Below, one piece after another: positions 1 to 7,356 of a stretch of DNA of 64,000 nt. The stretch is from Desulfovibrio sp. 86 (GTDB lineage: Bacteria; Desulfobacterota; Desulfovibrionia; Desulfovibrionales; Desulfovibrionaceae), in contig NZ_LR738849.1 in the NCBI RefSeq assembly GCF_902702915.1, forward strand, positions 2,930,001 to 2,994,000, given 5' to 3'. The notes beneath the pieces are model-generated. The model was not told where the DNA came from, ran no database searches, and worked only from the letters and a program-made list of their open reading frames with translations. Each line of letters starts with the position of its first letter. The stretch's first letter is position 1. The translations under genes were made by a program, and so were the position numbers.

Positions 1-2
1 GC

Positions 3-71
3 GGCGCTATTCTTTTTGGTGTAGGTATCAGGCGTGGCCGGTTGGCCGCGCCCATGAGGAGGTTTTTATGA
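3..71 (+). CDS. possible 3' end of an upstream gene (partial)
   Basis: The frame opening at base 3 runs without a stop to a TGA at 69-71, which overlaps the ATG of the next gene in an ATGA arrangement typical of translationally coupled genes. The visible tail is about 22 residues and ends in a basic stretch. No family can be recognised from so short a piece, and an open frame of this length can occur by chance in GC-rich DNA. Confidence 0.25.
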   Translation, partial: GAILFGVGIRRGRLAAPMRRFL

Positions 72-736
72 AAAAAAATTTTGTGGCGATTTTTCTGACA
101 ATGACGTTTTTTGTGTTTTCGGCCCTGACTGTGGGCGCGCAACCCGTGGACAAGGTGGAACAGAAGCTTGATGAGGCTTGGGTTGCCTATAATATCGGCC
201 AGTATCAGAAAGTCCTGCAACTGGTGCAGCCCCTGGCCTCGGACGGAAATGCCCGTGCCCAGATCATTCTGGGCCGCTGCTATGAGAACGGCCTTGGCGT
301 GCCGCAGGATATGGAAATGGCCGCCAAGTGGTTCCGTCTTGCGGCGGAACAGAACAATAGCGAAGCCCAGGTGCTTCTGGCCTATCAGTACGAACTGGGC
401 ATTGGCGTGCCGAAAAACGACGCGACCGTGGTGGACCTTATGACCCGCGCGGCCAACGCGGGCAGTGCCGAGGCCCTGTTTAACCTGGCGCTGTATCATG
501 GCCAGGGCAAGTATGGTTTTGCCAAAGACCCCGCTGAAAGCTTCCGTCTGGCCAAGCTGGCGGCCGACAAGGGCTACGCGCAGGCCGAGCGATACGTGGG
601 GGCCTGCTATGACCATGGCGTGGGCGTGCCGGAAAACAAGGCCGAAGCGCAGGTCTGGTATGGCAAGGCCAGGGCGCAGGGTCTGGAAGTGGAAGGCAAC
701 GTGTTCAATTTTGTGCGTGAGTACAGCATGCCGTAA
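68..736 (+). CDS. secreted Sel1-repeat (TPR-like) protein
   Basis: This 222-residue protein has a signal peptide (MKKN start, hydrophobic residues 6-22, likely cleavage after VGA near residue 24), so it should act outside the cytoplasm. From about residue 60 it carries four Sel1-like repeats with the recurring pattern of A..LG..Y..G.GV...D...A..W...AA. Such repeats form alpha-solenoid scaffolds for protein-protein contacts; no partner can be inferred. The ATG is preceded by a strong GAGGAGG ribosome site. No terminator follows directly; the downstream 700 bases hold palindromes and repeats only. Confidence 0.85.
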   Translation: MKKNFVAIFLTMTFFVFSALTVGAQPVDKVEQKLDEAWVAYNIGQYQKVLQLVQPLASDGNARAQIILGRCYENGLGVPQDMEMAAKWFRLAAEQNNSEAQVLLAYQYELGIGVPKNDATVVDLMTRAANAGSAEALFNLALYHGQGKYGFAKDPAESFRLAKLAADKGYAQAERYVGACYDHGVGVPENKAEAQVWYGKARAQGLEVEGNVFNFVREYSMP

Positions 737-891
737 TGCCTGATGGAGCGCCGCCACGGCGCACAGTTCCATCAATGCCTCGGCTTCGGGGCCAGGATAT
801 TCTGCGGGAAAGGCCCCCCCGGCTTGACGCTGCCAGCTGGTTACAACAGACGTGCGGTGCTAATAAGCCGCCTTTTCCCGCAGATTTGCCA

Positions 892-937
892 CAAACAGCT
901 ATGGCCGCTCCCTTGTGGGAGCGGCCATAGCTGTTTG
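892..937. repeat. perfect 21-bp inverted repeat (hairpin, TTGT loop)
   Basis: Bases 892-912 and 917-937 are exact reverse complements around the four-base loop TTGT. It lies 155 bases after the Sel1 gene. The stem would make a very stable RNA hairpin, but no T-run follows on the plus strand, so an intrinsic terminator is only one possibility. A smaller hairpin (CAAAGTAA / TTACTTTG, about 956-973) follows. Confidence 0.8.
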
Positions 938-970
938 CGCTGGGGGAGGGCAATTTCAAAGTAAAATTAC

Positions 971-1015
971 TTTGTGGGGGAGGGAGCTTTTGCAAAAGGG
1001 GCACTCCCCCACGCC
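971..1015. repeat. G-rich palindromic intergenic repeat (family R4), copy 1
   Basis: The unit starts TTTGTGGGGGAGGG, has a central CTTTTGCAAAAGGGG-type palindrome and ends in CTCCCCCACGCCC. Related copies lie at 35815-35871, 58499-58552 and 60201-60254, all just after gene ends. The palindrome folds on either strand. Confidence 0.75.
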
Positions 1016-1142
1016 CTAGAACAGTTTACGAATGAAATGAGTTAAATGCTCTGCAAGGATTTTTCTGAAAATCCTTGCCACGAAATGCGAGTAGGCGGGC
1101 TTTTGCCTGCCGTACGCGAGCATTTCAAGTGTTAAATGCTCT
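1016..1142. repeat. composite hairpin repeat related to the block before lysA
   Basis: This stretch contains a hairpin (GCAAGGATTTT / AAAATCCTTGC, about 1056-1081), a second GC-rich hairpin (AGGCGGGC / GCCTGCC, about 1092-1112) and a terminal ATGCTCTAG. The same order of motifs recurs, rearranged, at 24354-24412 and 24565-24623. No coding potential was seen; together with its neighbours it fills 737-1432, where no gene is supported. Confidence 0.55.
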
Positions 1143-1290
1143 AGACAGTGTCGCCACGAGCGCCTTTCCGACTATTTCTGCGTCGAACTTCACCTTTTAT
1201 TCCGGTCGAGGACCATTAGAGTACACTCCCAGCATAAAAGGTTCGTTCTCCTTGATATAGCAGGAAATTCATCCCGTGACGGCACTGTCT
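1143..1290. repeat. MITE-like inverted-terminal repeat element (family R1), copy 1
   Basis: A 148-bp element bounded by AGACAGTG (1143-1150) and CACTGTCT (1283-1290); imperfect complementarity extends inward to about 18 bp. Inside are inverted arms ACCTTTTAT / ATAAAAGGT and a core with GTCGAG, AGAGT and CACTCC. A second copy of 149 bp lies at 43121-43269 after fliE. No transposase is encoded, as expected of a non-autonomous element. Mobility is inference; the repeat and its ends are directly visible. Confidence 0.75.
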
Positions 1291-1432
1291 AAGTGCTTAC
1301 TGTAGGTTGGCATAGTATGGAATGTTCTGATCTCACGGGGAGCCGCAGCCGCGGCTTCAAGGCAGTACCTCGTCGTAACTTTGCAATGTTCCTGCTGACG
1401 CGGCGAGGTGTTGAAACGTCCACTTCAAGACG

Positions 1433-3448
1433 TCATTGGCCTGTCTGGCCTGCTTGCCCTGCCGGAGGCACGCCGCGCTCCACGCGGATATGGTTCAATA
1501 CCGTAAGTCTTTGCAGCAGGGCCTTGAGCGAATACCGTATCTTGCCTCTGGCGTCTTCCATAAGATCCTGCCGAATCTCCTGAAAGGACTGTCCCAGAAT
1601 TTCTTCAATATATTCCCTGTTTTTGGCCGTGATTTTTTCACGGTTTTTTTCATTGAGAAGAAATTTGGGCAGCTTTTGCCTGCGGAGAAAATTCTTGCCG
1701 AATTTGCCCAGCGCCCATGTGCCCGCAAAAGCCGCAGCGCCGCCGATGACGGCGGAAACAGGTTCTGCCGTGATGAGCAGCATTTTTTCGCCAATGGCAA
1801 GGGCCGCTATGCCGGGCAGCACGGCCACAGCCATCACGTCCATGGTGTTGAGCAGGGTAAGGCGTGAAACTTTCACCTGTACCGCGTCGAAAAAACTGGT
1901 GCTGAGCGTGCGGGCGGAAAAATTCAGCCTCGGTACAAGGTAGACGCCATGTTCACGCAGCCAGCGGCTGAACTGCAGGCGCAATTCCCTTTCTATTTCC
2001 TTGCGGGCAGCTTCCGTGCGCTCCTGAACAATAGCCAGCAGGCCGGAATCATTCTGGATTTTTTCACTGATCTCCCGTTCGATCTCTTCGACGGTTTTTC
2101 TGTCCTCCTGGGCGGCCTCAAGAACGCTCAGGATATCCTTGACGGCGATGCGTTCGGCGCAGGTTTTGGCGGCCATCTTTGTGTGTTTTTCAAAGATGCC
2201 CTGCGCAAGGTCGGCAACGCGCAAGCAGAAATCTTCGCTCTGTTTCTCAAGCAGGTCTTTTATCTTGAGGTGGGTATGCAGCAGCATGGGGTAGAGGGCC
2301 AGACCAAAGGCGATATCCTCATAGGTGCGCGGACTCATGACGATATTGTCTGTGCCGAAAACTTCGCGCACAGCTTCGCTGGCGAAAAACCAGCCGCTGC
2401 TGCCGCCCGTGAGGATGACCTTGTCGGCGCTTTTTAACCGCCGTATGTCGTAAAGCACGTCCTTGAACCAGGAGATGAGGCCCACCTGACGGCCTTGCAG
2501 CATTTCCCCGGCCACAGCCCCCAGCGAACCCCTGTTGGCATACTGGCTGAGCATGGCCCGCAGGGATTCAGAAGCCACATAGCTTTCTGCCGCGCTGACC
2601 ACCTGCTGCCTGGTGAGTTCGTGCAAATAGGCGTGCTTTTGCGCGCCCGCCGCATCATACCACGAAAGGTGCAGGCTTACGGCGCTGTCGAGATCCTTTT
2701 GCAATATCTTGGAAAACCGTTCTTTTTCCGCCTTGCACAAGACCCAGTGGACATAATACTCGCAACTGTCGGCCTGCACCTCTTCCTGAAGGTGGGGGTT
2801 CTGGCGGCAGAAAAGCTGAAAGAACAGATCGTCGAAAAGGCGCCCGCCCAAAAGCCGGTCGCCGCCGCTGTGCAGGATGTTGGAATTTTCCGCCAGGGTG
2901 AAGTCGCAGGTGCCGCCGCCGAAGTCCAAAATAAGCAGGCTGTGTTCCAGATCGTCCAGTTCAATGGCCCCGGACTGCAGGCAGGAGATCATGGCCGCGT
3001 CGGATTCCTTGATAAGAGCGGGTGCGGGCCAGCCCGCATCCTTGAAGCAGTGCGCGAGCTGCAGGCCGAAGCTTTCGCGCGTGCGGGCGGGAATGCCCAC
3101 ATAGAGCTGGCTGTCGGGCTCAAGCGTGTCCTGCGGCAAAGCTTCGCGGAGCAGGCGCAGAAAGTCCGTCATCCAGCCAACCGCTTCGGCATTTTCTTCG
3201 CCTATTTCGGGCTTGAACTGGCAGCGCAGGCTGCGGCGCGTCCGCATGCCGGGATTGGCGTAATACTCGCTCTCCGCCAGGTGCCCGATAAGCAGGGGCA
3301 AACCGTCTTCATAAAGGATGGCGGTTTCGACGCAGCCGTCCGGCGCGCTGACGCGGGGCAGCAGTACAGGCTGCGGAGCCGTGGAGCTTTTGTGCGCGCC
3401 ATAGATGTAGGTATTGCTGGTGCCGAGGTCGATGCCCAGTATTTTCAT
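1433..3448 (-). CDS. Hsp70/actin-like ATPase with C-terminal hydrophobic region
   Basis: This 671-residue protein opens with the Hsp70 phosphate-1 motif GIDLGTSNT (residues 5-13), followed by the phosphate-2 motif LDFGGGTCDF near residue 175 and the adenosine motif ILTGGSSGWF near 345. It therefore has an actin-fold nucleotide-binding domain. In place of a canonical substrate-binding domain there is a charged, probably coiled-coil segment (about 420-520), then a hydrophobic stretch around 545-600 that could contact or cross the membrane, and a basic tail. The start ATG overlaps the stop of the preceding membrane-protein gene by 4 bp, pointing to a joint role. It is not DnaK itself; substrate and process are unknown. 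Confidence 0.75.
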   Translation of the reverse strand: MKILGIDLGTSNTYIYGAHKSSTAPQPVLLPRVSAPDGCVETAILYEDGLPLLIGHLAESEYYANPGMRTRRSLRCQFKPEIGEENAEAVGWMTDFLRLLREALPQDTLEPDSQLYVGIPARTRESFGLQLAHCFKDAGWPAPALIKESDAAMISCLQSGAIELDDLEHSLLILDFGGGTCDFTLAENSNILHSGGDRLLGGRLFDDLFFQLFCRQNPHLQEEVQADSCEYYVHWVLCKAEKERFSKILQKDLDSAVSLHLSWYDAAGAQKHAYLHELTRQQVVSAAESYVASESLRAMLSQYANRGSLGAVAGEMLQGRQVGLISWFKDVLYDIRRLKSADKVILTGGSSGWFFASEAVREVFGTDNIVMSPRTYEDIAFGLALYPMLLHTHLKIKDLLEKQSEDFCLRVADLAQGIFEKHTKMAAKTCAERIAVKDILSVLEAAQEDRKTVEEIEREISEKIQNDSGLLAIVQERTEAARKEIERELRLQFSRWLREHGVYLVPRLNFSARTLSTSFFDAVQVKVSRLTLLNTMDVMAVAVLPGIAALAIGEKMLLITAEPVSAVIGGAAAFAGTWALGKFGKNFLRRQKLPKFLLNEKNREKITAKNREYIEEILGQSFQEIRQDLMEDARGKIRYSLKALLQRLTVLNHIRVERGVPPAGQAGQTGQ

Positions 3449-4563
3449 GTCGTGGCTCCCCCGGCGGATGTTCCCTCGGCGGATGCCTCCCCGGCGGGCG
3501 CTCCCCCTGCCAAGGGGAGTTCTTTTTGCACGTGCCCTTTGACGACAGTGTCTCCAGAACGGGAATAACGGCGCAGGACGCGGCAGCGATCACCGTTGCG
3601 CACAAGCCCGACGGTATCATAAAGCTCGGCATGAACGGCGTCATCCCACACGATGTGGCTGTCGCCCTCGCCGGGGTTGTAGCCCATAAAAACAAGCTGT
3701 TCCGAGAGAAAGCGCCTGGCTTCCGCATCCATGCCGTCCAGCAGGTGAATGACGCCAAGGGCCAGCGGGCAGTCAGTTCTGGGGCATTTGCCTGTGTGCG
3801 CGTCTGCCTGCCCCTGCTCCCTGAGGCTGTCCAGTTCTGCGCGCAACTGATCCCATGCGGTGAAAAAGGTCATGAGATTCCGCGCGCGGGCCTGGGCCTG
3901 TTGCTCCAGGGATATCCTGAACGCCGCCATATCGAGTGCGGTGGTTTTTTTGGCCAGCAGCACGAAAAGAAAGGCGGCCCCAAGCAGCAGGTACAGGCGT
4001 TTGAGCAGGCCCGGCGCGCCGCTTGAACCAAAGACGGCGCTTTTGAAGTCCGCCCAGGAGGCCAGCCGTAACACGCCTGCCACCATGCTGGCGGCGAAGG
4101 TTGTCAGTGCGCCAAGGCCAAGAAAAAGCAAAAGGCGGCTGCGCGCCCTGGGGTTGCCCGCCAGAAATTCCGCGCCGTAAAGCATGCCGAGCACCGTGGC
4201 CACCCGTATGATTTCCCCGCCCATATCAATGAGCCCCAGCAGTTTTGACAGCAGACCGCCAATAAAAAAGCCCAGAAAAACAATGCCTGCCATGCTCGGC
4301 AGAGAGTAGCGCTTCACATACAGGGCATCGGTGGAAAAATCGGGCATGTCGCGTGCCAGGCTCCAGCGGAGGTCTTCCGGAATATCGGCGCTGGCGGCTT
4401 TTGCGGCGCAAAGATCCACAAGCTCTTCCTTGAGGTCTGAAAGCAGCTGGCGGTGCTGGGCAAAATCCTTGGGAAAGGAGGGTATTTTTTCAAGGGTCGC
4501 GTCCAGGACGGGCTGTATGTCCGGCACGGACGCCGCAGTGGTATTTGTCATTGTCATCAGCAT
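3445..4563 (-). CDS. membrane protein of unknown function coupled to the Hsp70-like gene
   Basis: The 372-residue product (two further in-frame ATGs lie within the first five codons) has a soluble N-terminus of about 85 residues, then about four hydrophobic segments between residues 90 and 210, then a soluble C-terminal domain with a C-P-R-T-D-C pair and a low-complexity Ala/Gly/Glu tail. I recognise no family. Its stop shares 4 bp with the start of the Hsp70-like gene, so the two are almost certainly co-translated. It might be the membrane anchor or partner of that ATPase; this is inference from position only. Confidence 0.65.
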   Translation of the reverse strand: MLMTMTNTTAASVPDIQPVLDATLEKIPSFPKDFAQHRQLLSDLKEELVDLCAAKAASADIPEDLRWSLARDMPDFSTDALYVKRYSLPSMAGIVFLGFFIGGLLSKLLGLIDMGGEIIRVATVLGMLYGAEFLAGNPRARSRLLLFLGLGALTTFAASMVAGVLRLASWADFKSAVFGSSGAPGLLKRLYLLLGAAFLFVLLAKKTTALDMAAFRISLEQQAQARARNLMTFFTAWDQLRAELDSLREQGQADAHTGKCPRTDCPLALGVIHLLDGMDAEARRFLSEQLVFMGYNPGEGDSHIVWDDAVHAELYDTVGLVRNGDRCRVLRRYSRSGDTVVKGHVQKELPLAGGAPAGEASAEGTSAGGATT

Positions 4564-4991
4564 ATCCCGTTAGCGGTGTGGCCGTCGGGCAGAGGGCGAA
4601 CCGGAAAAAAACCGCTCTGCATGAAATTGCTCAAGGGGAAAAAGGAGCATAGAGGCTTTACTGTGTAAAAAGGTAGCGCACCAGGCCCTTAAGTCAAGTC
4701 TGGCGGGGTTTTTCAGGCTGGAAGCAGCGAGGGAGGGCGCAGGATGCGTGCCCGGGATCATGTGGCTTGATGCCGAAACCGGTGATTTTGCTCAAGGGAC
4801 GCCAGAAAGCCTGGCTGCCACGCGGCATGAAGTCTTTTTCGCGGCAACCGCCACGAAGTGGCGTGGATTCTGGTGAACTTTAGCCGTTGCGACGAAGGAA
4901 GCTACGGATAAAGCTCGCCAGAATGATGCATTGAAACAAGGAGTGTTTCAAAAGCAAAATGCTCTAAAAGTGCTCGCCGCAGGCGGCAGGT
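4564..4991. other. gene-free interval with degenerate hairpin repeats
   Basis: No supported gene lies in these 428 bases. From about 4838 on it contains pieces of the multi-hairpin family R3 (a CGCCAC / GTGGCG hairpin near 4850-4865 and a terminal AATGCTCTA near 4960). A 32-bp motif at 4882-4913 recurs with one mismatch at 58751-58782, inside the interrupted R3 copy. Confidence 0.6.
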
Positions 4992-6035
4992 CTATATAAA
5001 ACAGCCGCGCAGCAATGGATCGTTGTCGAGGATGCGGATCGCCTCGGGCAGCCAGTCCCGCAATGATAGCACGGTGAAAAAGTTTTCCTTCATGTCGGGC
5101 GCGAGGCTCAGGGCGTGGAGCCACTCCTGTCTGGAGAAGGGGGCGGCGCGCACGGCATCCCAAAAGCCGGTCTTGGTAAAGACATGGGCCAGAAGTTCTG
5201 TGTTCCGCTCCTGAAACTGGCTGACAAAGTAGGAGGCCATGCCCACCTGGAGGCCGTGCAGGCGGGGGTGGGCGGACGTGGCGTCCAGGGCGTGCGAGAT
5301 GAGGTGTTCGCTGCCGCTGGTCGGACGCGAGCTGCCGCAAATTTCCATGGCGATGCCGTTAAGCATGAGGGCCGTCCCCAGCAGGGCCATGCCTGCGGCG
5401 TCGTGGGTGGGATTGGCCAGAAACTGGTGCACCGTGGCGTCAGAAAGCAGGGCCGCCAGGTCGTTGACCGGCTCTCCCGTGTTGTGAAAGGACAGCTTCC
5501 AGTCATGAACTGCGGTGAGCTTGGCAACGAGGTCGCCCACGCCGGACAGCCAGAGCGCGCGCGGAGCGGAAAGGCACACGTCCACGTCAATAATCACGCC
5601 CTGGGGCAGGGTGGCGGCCAGGGAGCGGCGCTTGCCGTGCATGGTCAGGCTGGATTGCGGGCTGCAAAAACCGTCATTGGAAAGAGACGTGGGCACTGCC
5701 AGATAGGGAAGACGCGCCAGAAAGGCCAGATACTTGGCCATGTCCAGCGCCTTGCCGCCGCCAAGGCCCACAATGGCCATGGTTTTTTTGGGCAGCAGGG
5801 CGAACAGCTCCACCACGTTTTCAAAGCTGTTGTCGTCCACCTCAACCCAGGGGCCGGTGTGTATGTGGTTGCTTTCCAGCCCTTCCCGCGCCGCTTGGGT
5901 GACCGCTTCGGGAAGCTGCCCCGACACCACAAGAACATGGGTAAAGGCGGAGCGGCTCAGGTAGATGCCAAGGCGGGGCAACGCGCCCGGTTTGATGCGC
6001 ACAAGACTGGGGACGCGGATCTGGCTGTTGTTCAT
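4992..6035 (-). CDS. sn-glycerol-1-phosphate dehydrogenase-like enzyme (iron-containing ADH superfamily)
   Basis: This 347-residue protein belongs to the group III metal-dependent dehydrogenase fold. Visible motifs are the NAD(P)-binding GLGGGKALDMAK (about residue 93), the VPTSLSNDGF substrate region (about 118), and metal-ligand motifs GSEHLISH (about 240) and HGLQVG (about 260). These fit the AraM/EgsA glycerol-1-phosphate dehydrogenases better than butanol-type dehydrogenases. Such enzymes reduce dihydroxyacetone phosphate to sn-glycerol-1-phosphate, the archaeal-type glycerol stereoisomer. Its ATG overlaps the stop of the upstream HAD phosphatase gene by 4 bp. Substrate assignment is from family resemblance; a 3-dehydroquinate synthase-like role is less likely. 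Confidence 0.75.
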   Translation of the reverse strand: MNNSQIRVPSLVRIKPGALPRLGIYLSRSAFTHVLVVSGQLPEAVTQAAREGLESNHIHTGPWVEVDDNSFENVVELFALLPKKTMAIVGLGGGKALDMAKYLAFLARLPYLAVPTSLSNDGFCSPQSSLTMHGKRRSLAATLPQGVIIDVDVCLSAPRALWLSGVGDLVAKLTAVHDWKLSFHNTGEPVNDLAALLSDATVHQFLANPTHDAAGMALLGTALMLNGIAMEICGSSRPTSGSEHLISHALDATSAHPRLHGLQVGMASYFVSQFQERNTELLAHVFTKTGFWDAVRAAPFSRQEWLHALSLAPDMKENFFTVLSLRDWLPEAIRILDNDPLLRGCFI

Positions 6036-6703
6036 CGGAGTTCACCTTGATTTTCCATGGCAAGCAGGGCGTCGGCCACATCCGACCAGACGGAGAAGGC
6101 GTGAAAGTCTTCGTGGTAGCGGCCCAGGGCCGCAGCCAGATCCGCCCGCGCAAAGCGCAGAGCCGGGGATACGCCAAGGGCTGCGGGCAGGTCGGCAAAG
6201 CCGTCGCCAGCAAAGGCGACCGTATAGCCACGACGTATGTATGAGCGCACAATGCCCGCCTTGTCCACCCCTGTTTCGGCGCAATAGAAGGGTGAATCAG
6301 TGGGGGCCAGCATGCGCAGGCTGCCGTTGGGCTCATAGCTTGTGGGATTTGCGTGAACAGGAAGGCTGACCCCGGCCGCGTCCAGCACACGGCGGATGTA
6401 CCAGTCGCATCCGGCGGAAGCCACAACGATTTCCCAGCCCGCCTCACGCAGATCGGCGACAGCGCTGCCGAGGCATGGATCGGGCTGCATGGCCAGAGCC
6501 AGAGTGTTCAGTTCGGACTCCGAAGCGCGGATTTTGGCGAAAATCTGTTGCAGGGCGGCCAAATGCGTGATTTTGCCGTCCCTGTATTCCTGCCATGGGG
6601 CAATGTCCCTGGGCGTCAGCAGGCTGCCGACCACCAGCTTGTAAAAATCGTGCGCGGTAATGGTGCCGTCAAAGTCGGTCACGAGAATACGGGGCCTGGG
6701 CAT
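6032..6703 (-). CDS. HAD-superfamily phosphatase (MtnX/SerB-like, subfamily IB)
   Basis: The 223-residue protein has HAD motif I DFDGT (residues 10-14, nucleophile Asp10 and acid Asp12), a motif II serine in VVASAGCDW near residue 95, and motif IV GDGFADLPAA near 166. The cap arrangement resembles MtnX-type phosphatases. It is immediately upstream of and overlaps the glycerol-1-phosphate dehydrogenase-like gene, so a plausible joint task is making or dephosphorylating a glycerol phosphate derivative. There is no other methionine-salvage gene nearby, which argues against a true MtnX role. A GGGAG ribosome site sits 6-7 bases before the ATG. Confidence 0.75.
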   Translation of the reverse strand: MPRPRILVTDFDGTITAHDFYKLVVGSLLTPRDIAPWQEYRDGKITHLAALQQIFAKIRASESELNTLALAMQPDPCLGSAVADLREAGWEIVVASAGCDWYIRRVLDAAGVSLPVHANPTSYEPNGSLRMLAPTDSPFYCAETGVDKAGIVRSYIRRGYTVAFAGDGFADLPAALGVSPALRFARADLAAALGRYHEDFHAFSVWSDVADALLAMENQGELR

Positions 6704-6778
6704 GCTTTTCTCCCTGCGGCGCGGGTTGACAAAGGGCTGCGGTACTGGGGCAGATTACCTTTAAAATCCTTCACATTT

Positions 6779-6831
6779 TAGAGCAGTTACACTTTTTCAA
6801 AGTGAAATTGCTCTAAAGGTAAAATGCTCTA
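6779..6831. repeat. partial multi-hairpin repeat (family R3)
   Basis: Contains TAGAGCAGTTACACTTTTTC, its imperfect complement and a terminal AAATGCTCTA. The final CTA, read on the minus strand, is the TAG stop codon of ybaK, so gene and repeat share three bases. Confidence 0.6.
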
Positions 6832-7323
6832 TGCGCCGGGATTGCGGGCCAGTTCGGCCACAGTGCCGTTCACGGCCCGCACAAGGTCTTCGGGGTTCAG
6901 AAGAATCTGCACGCCGCGCAGCCCTGCGCTTATGTAGATTTGCGGATGCGCAAGGGCGCTGGCATCCAGGTACACGGGGTAGTTCTTCTTGCCGCCCAGG
7001 GGGGAGCAGCCGCCACGCACGTAGCCCGTGAGGGGGCGCACGTCCTTGAGCGGCGTCATTTCCACATGCTTGTTGCCGGAAGCGGCGGCCAGGGCCTTGA
7101 GATTCAGTTCGGCATGGGCGGGAATGCAGGCCATGAGCACGCCCGTTTTATCGCCCCGCGCCACAAGGGTTTTGAATACAATATCCGGGGCGACCTCCAA
7201 CTGGCGGGCCATGGCGACACCGGAGAGGTCGTTTTCATCCACGGCTACCTGATGCAGGGTGTGGGCAATGCCCAGACTTTCCAGTTGCCGGGCGGCGTTG
7301 GTTTTGCTGATTTTAGGTGCCAT
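6829..7323 (-). CDS. ybaK: Cys-tRNA(Pro)/Cys-tRNA(Cys) deacylase YbaK family
   Basis: A 164-residue single-domain protein of the YbaK/EbsC family. Typical features are IVFKTLVARGD (residues 48-58, with the conserved lysine), LKALAAASGNKHVEM and the glycine-rich GYVRGGCSPLGGKK near residue 103. The family hydrolyses cysteine wrongly attached to tRNA(Pro), acting in trans to prolyl-tRNA synthetase in the cytoplasm. Length is normal. It is separated by 33 bp from the hybrid kinase gene upstream. Its TAG stop is formed by the end of an R3 repeat. Confidence 0.92.
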   Translation of the reverse strand: MAPKISKTNAARQLESLGIAHTLHQVAVDENDLSGVAMARQLEVAPDIVFKTLVARGDKTGVLMACIPAHAELNLKALAAASGNKHVEMTPLKDVRPLTGYVRGGCSPLGGKKNYPVYLDASALAHPQIYISAGLRGVQILLNPEDLVRAVNGTVAELARNPGA

Positions 7324-7356
7324 TATTCTGTTCTTGCGGCGGCTGGCGCGAAAGGG

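Noticed and set aside
1433..3448. Assignment as DnaK
   Set aside because: The substrate-binding domain is absent and there is no grpE or dnaJ neighbour; the NBD motifs are only generally Hsp70-like.
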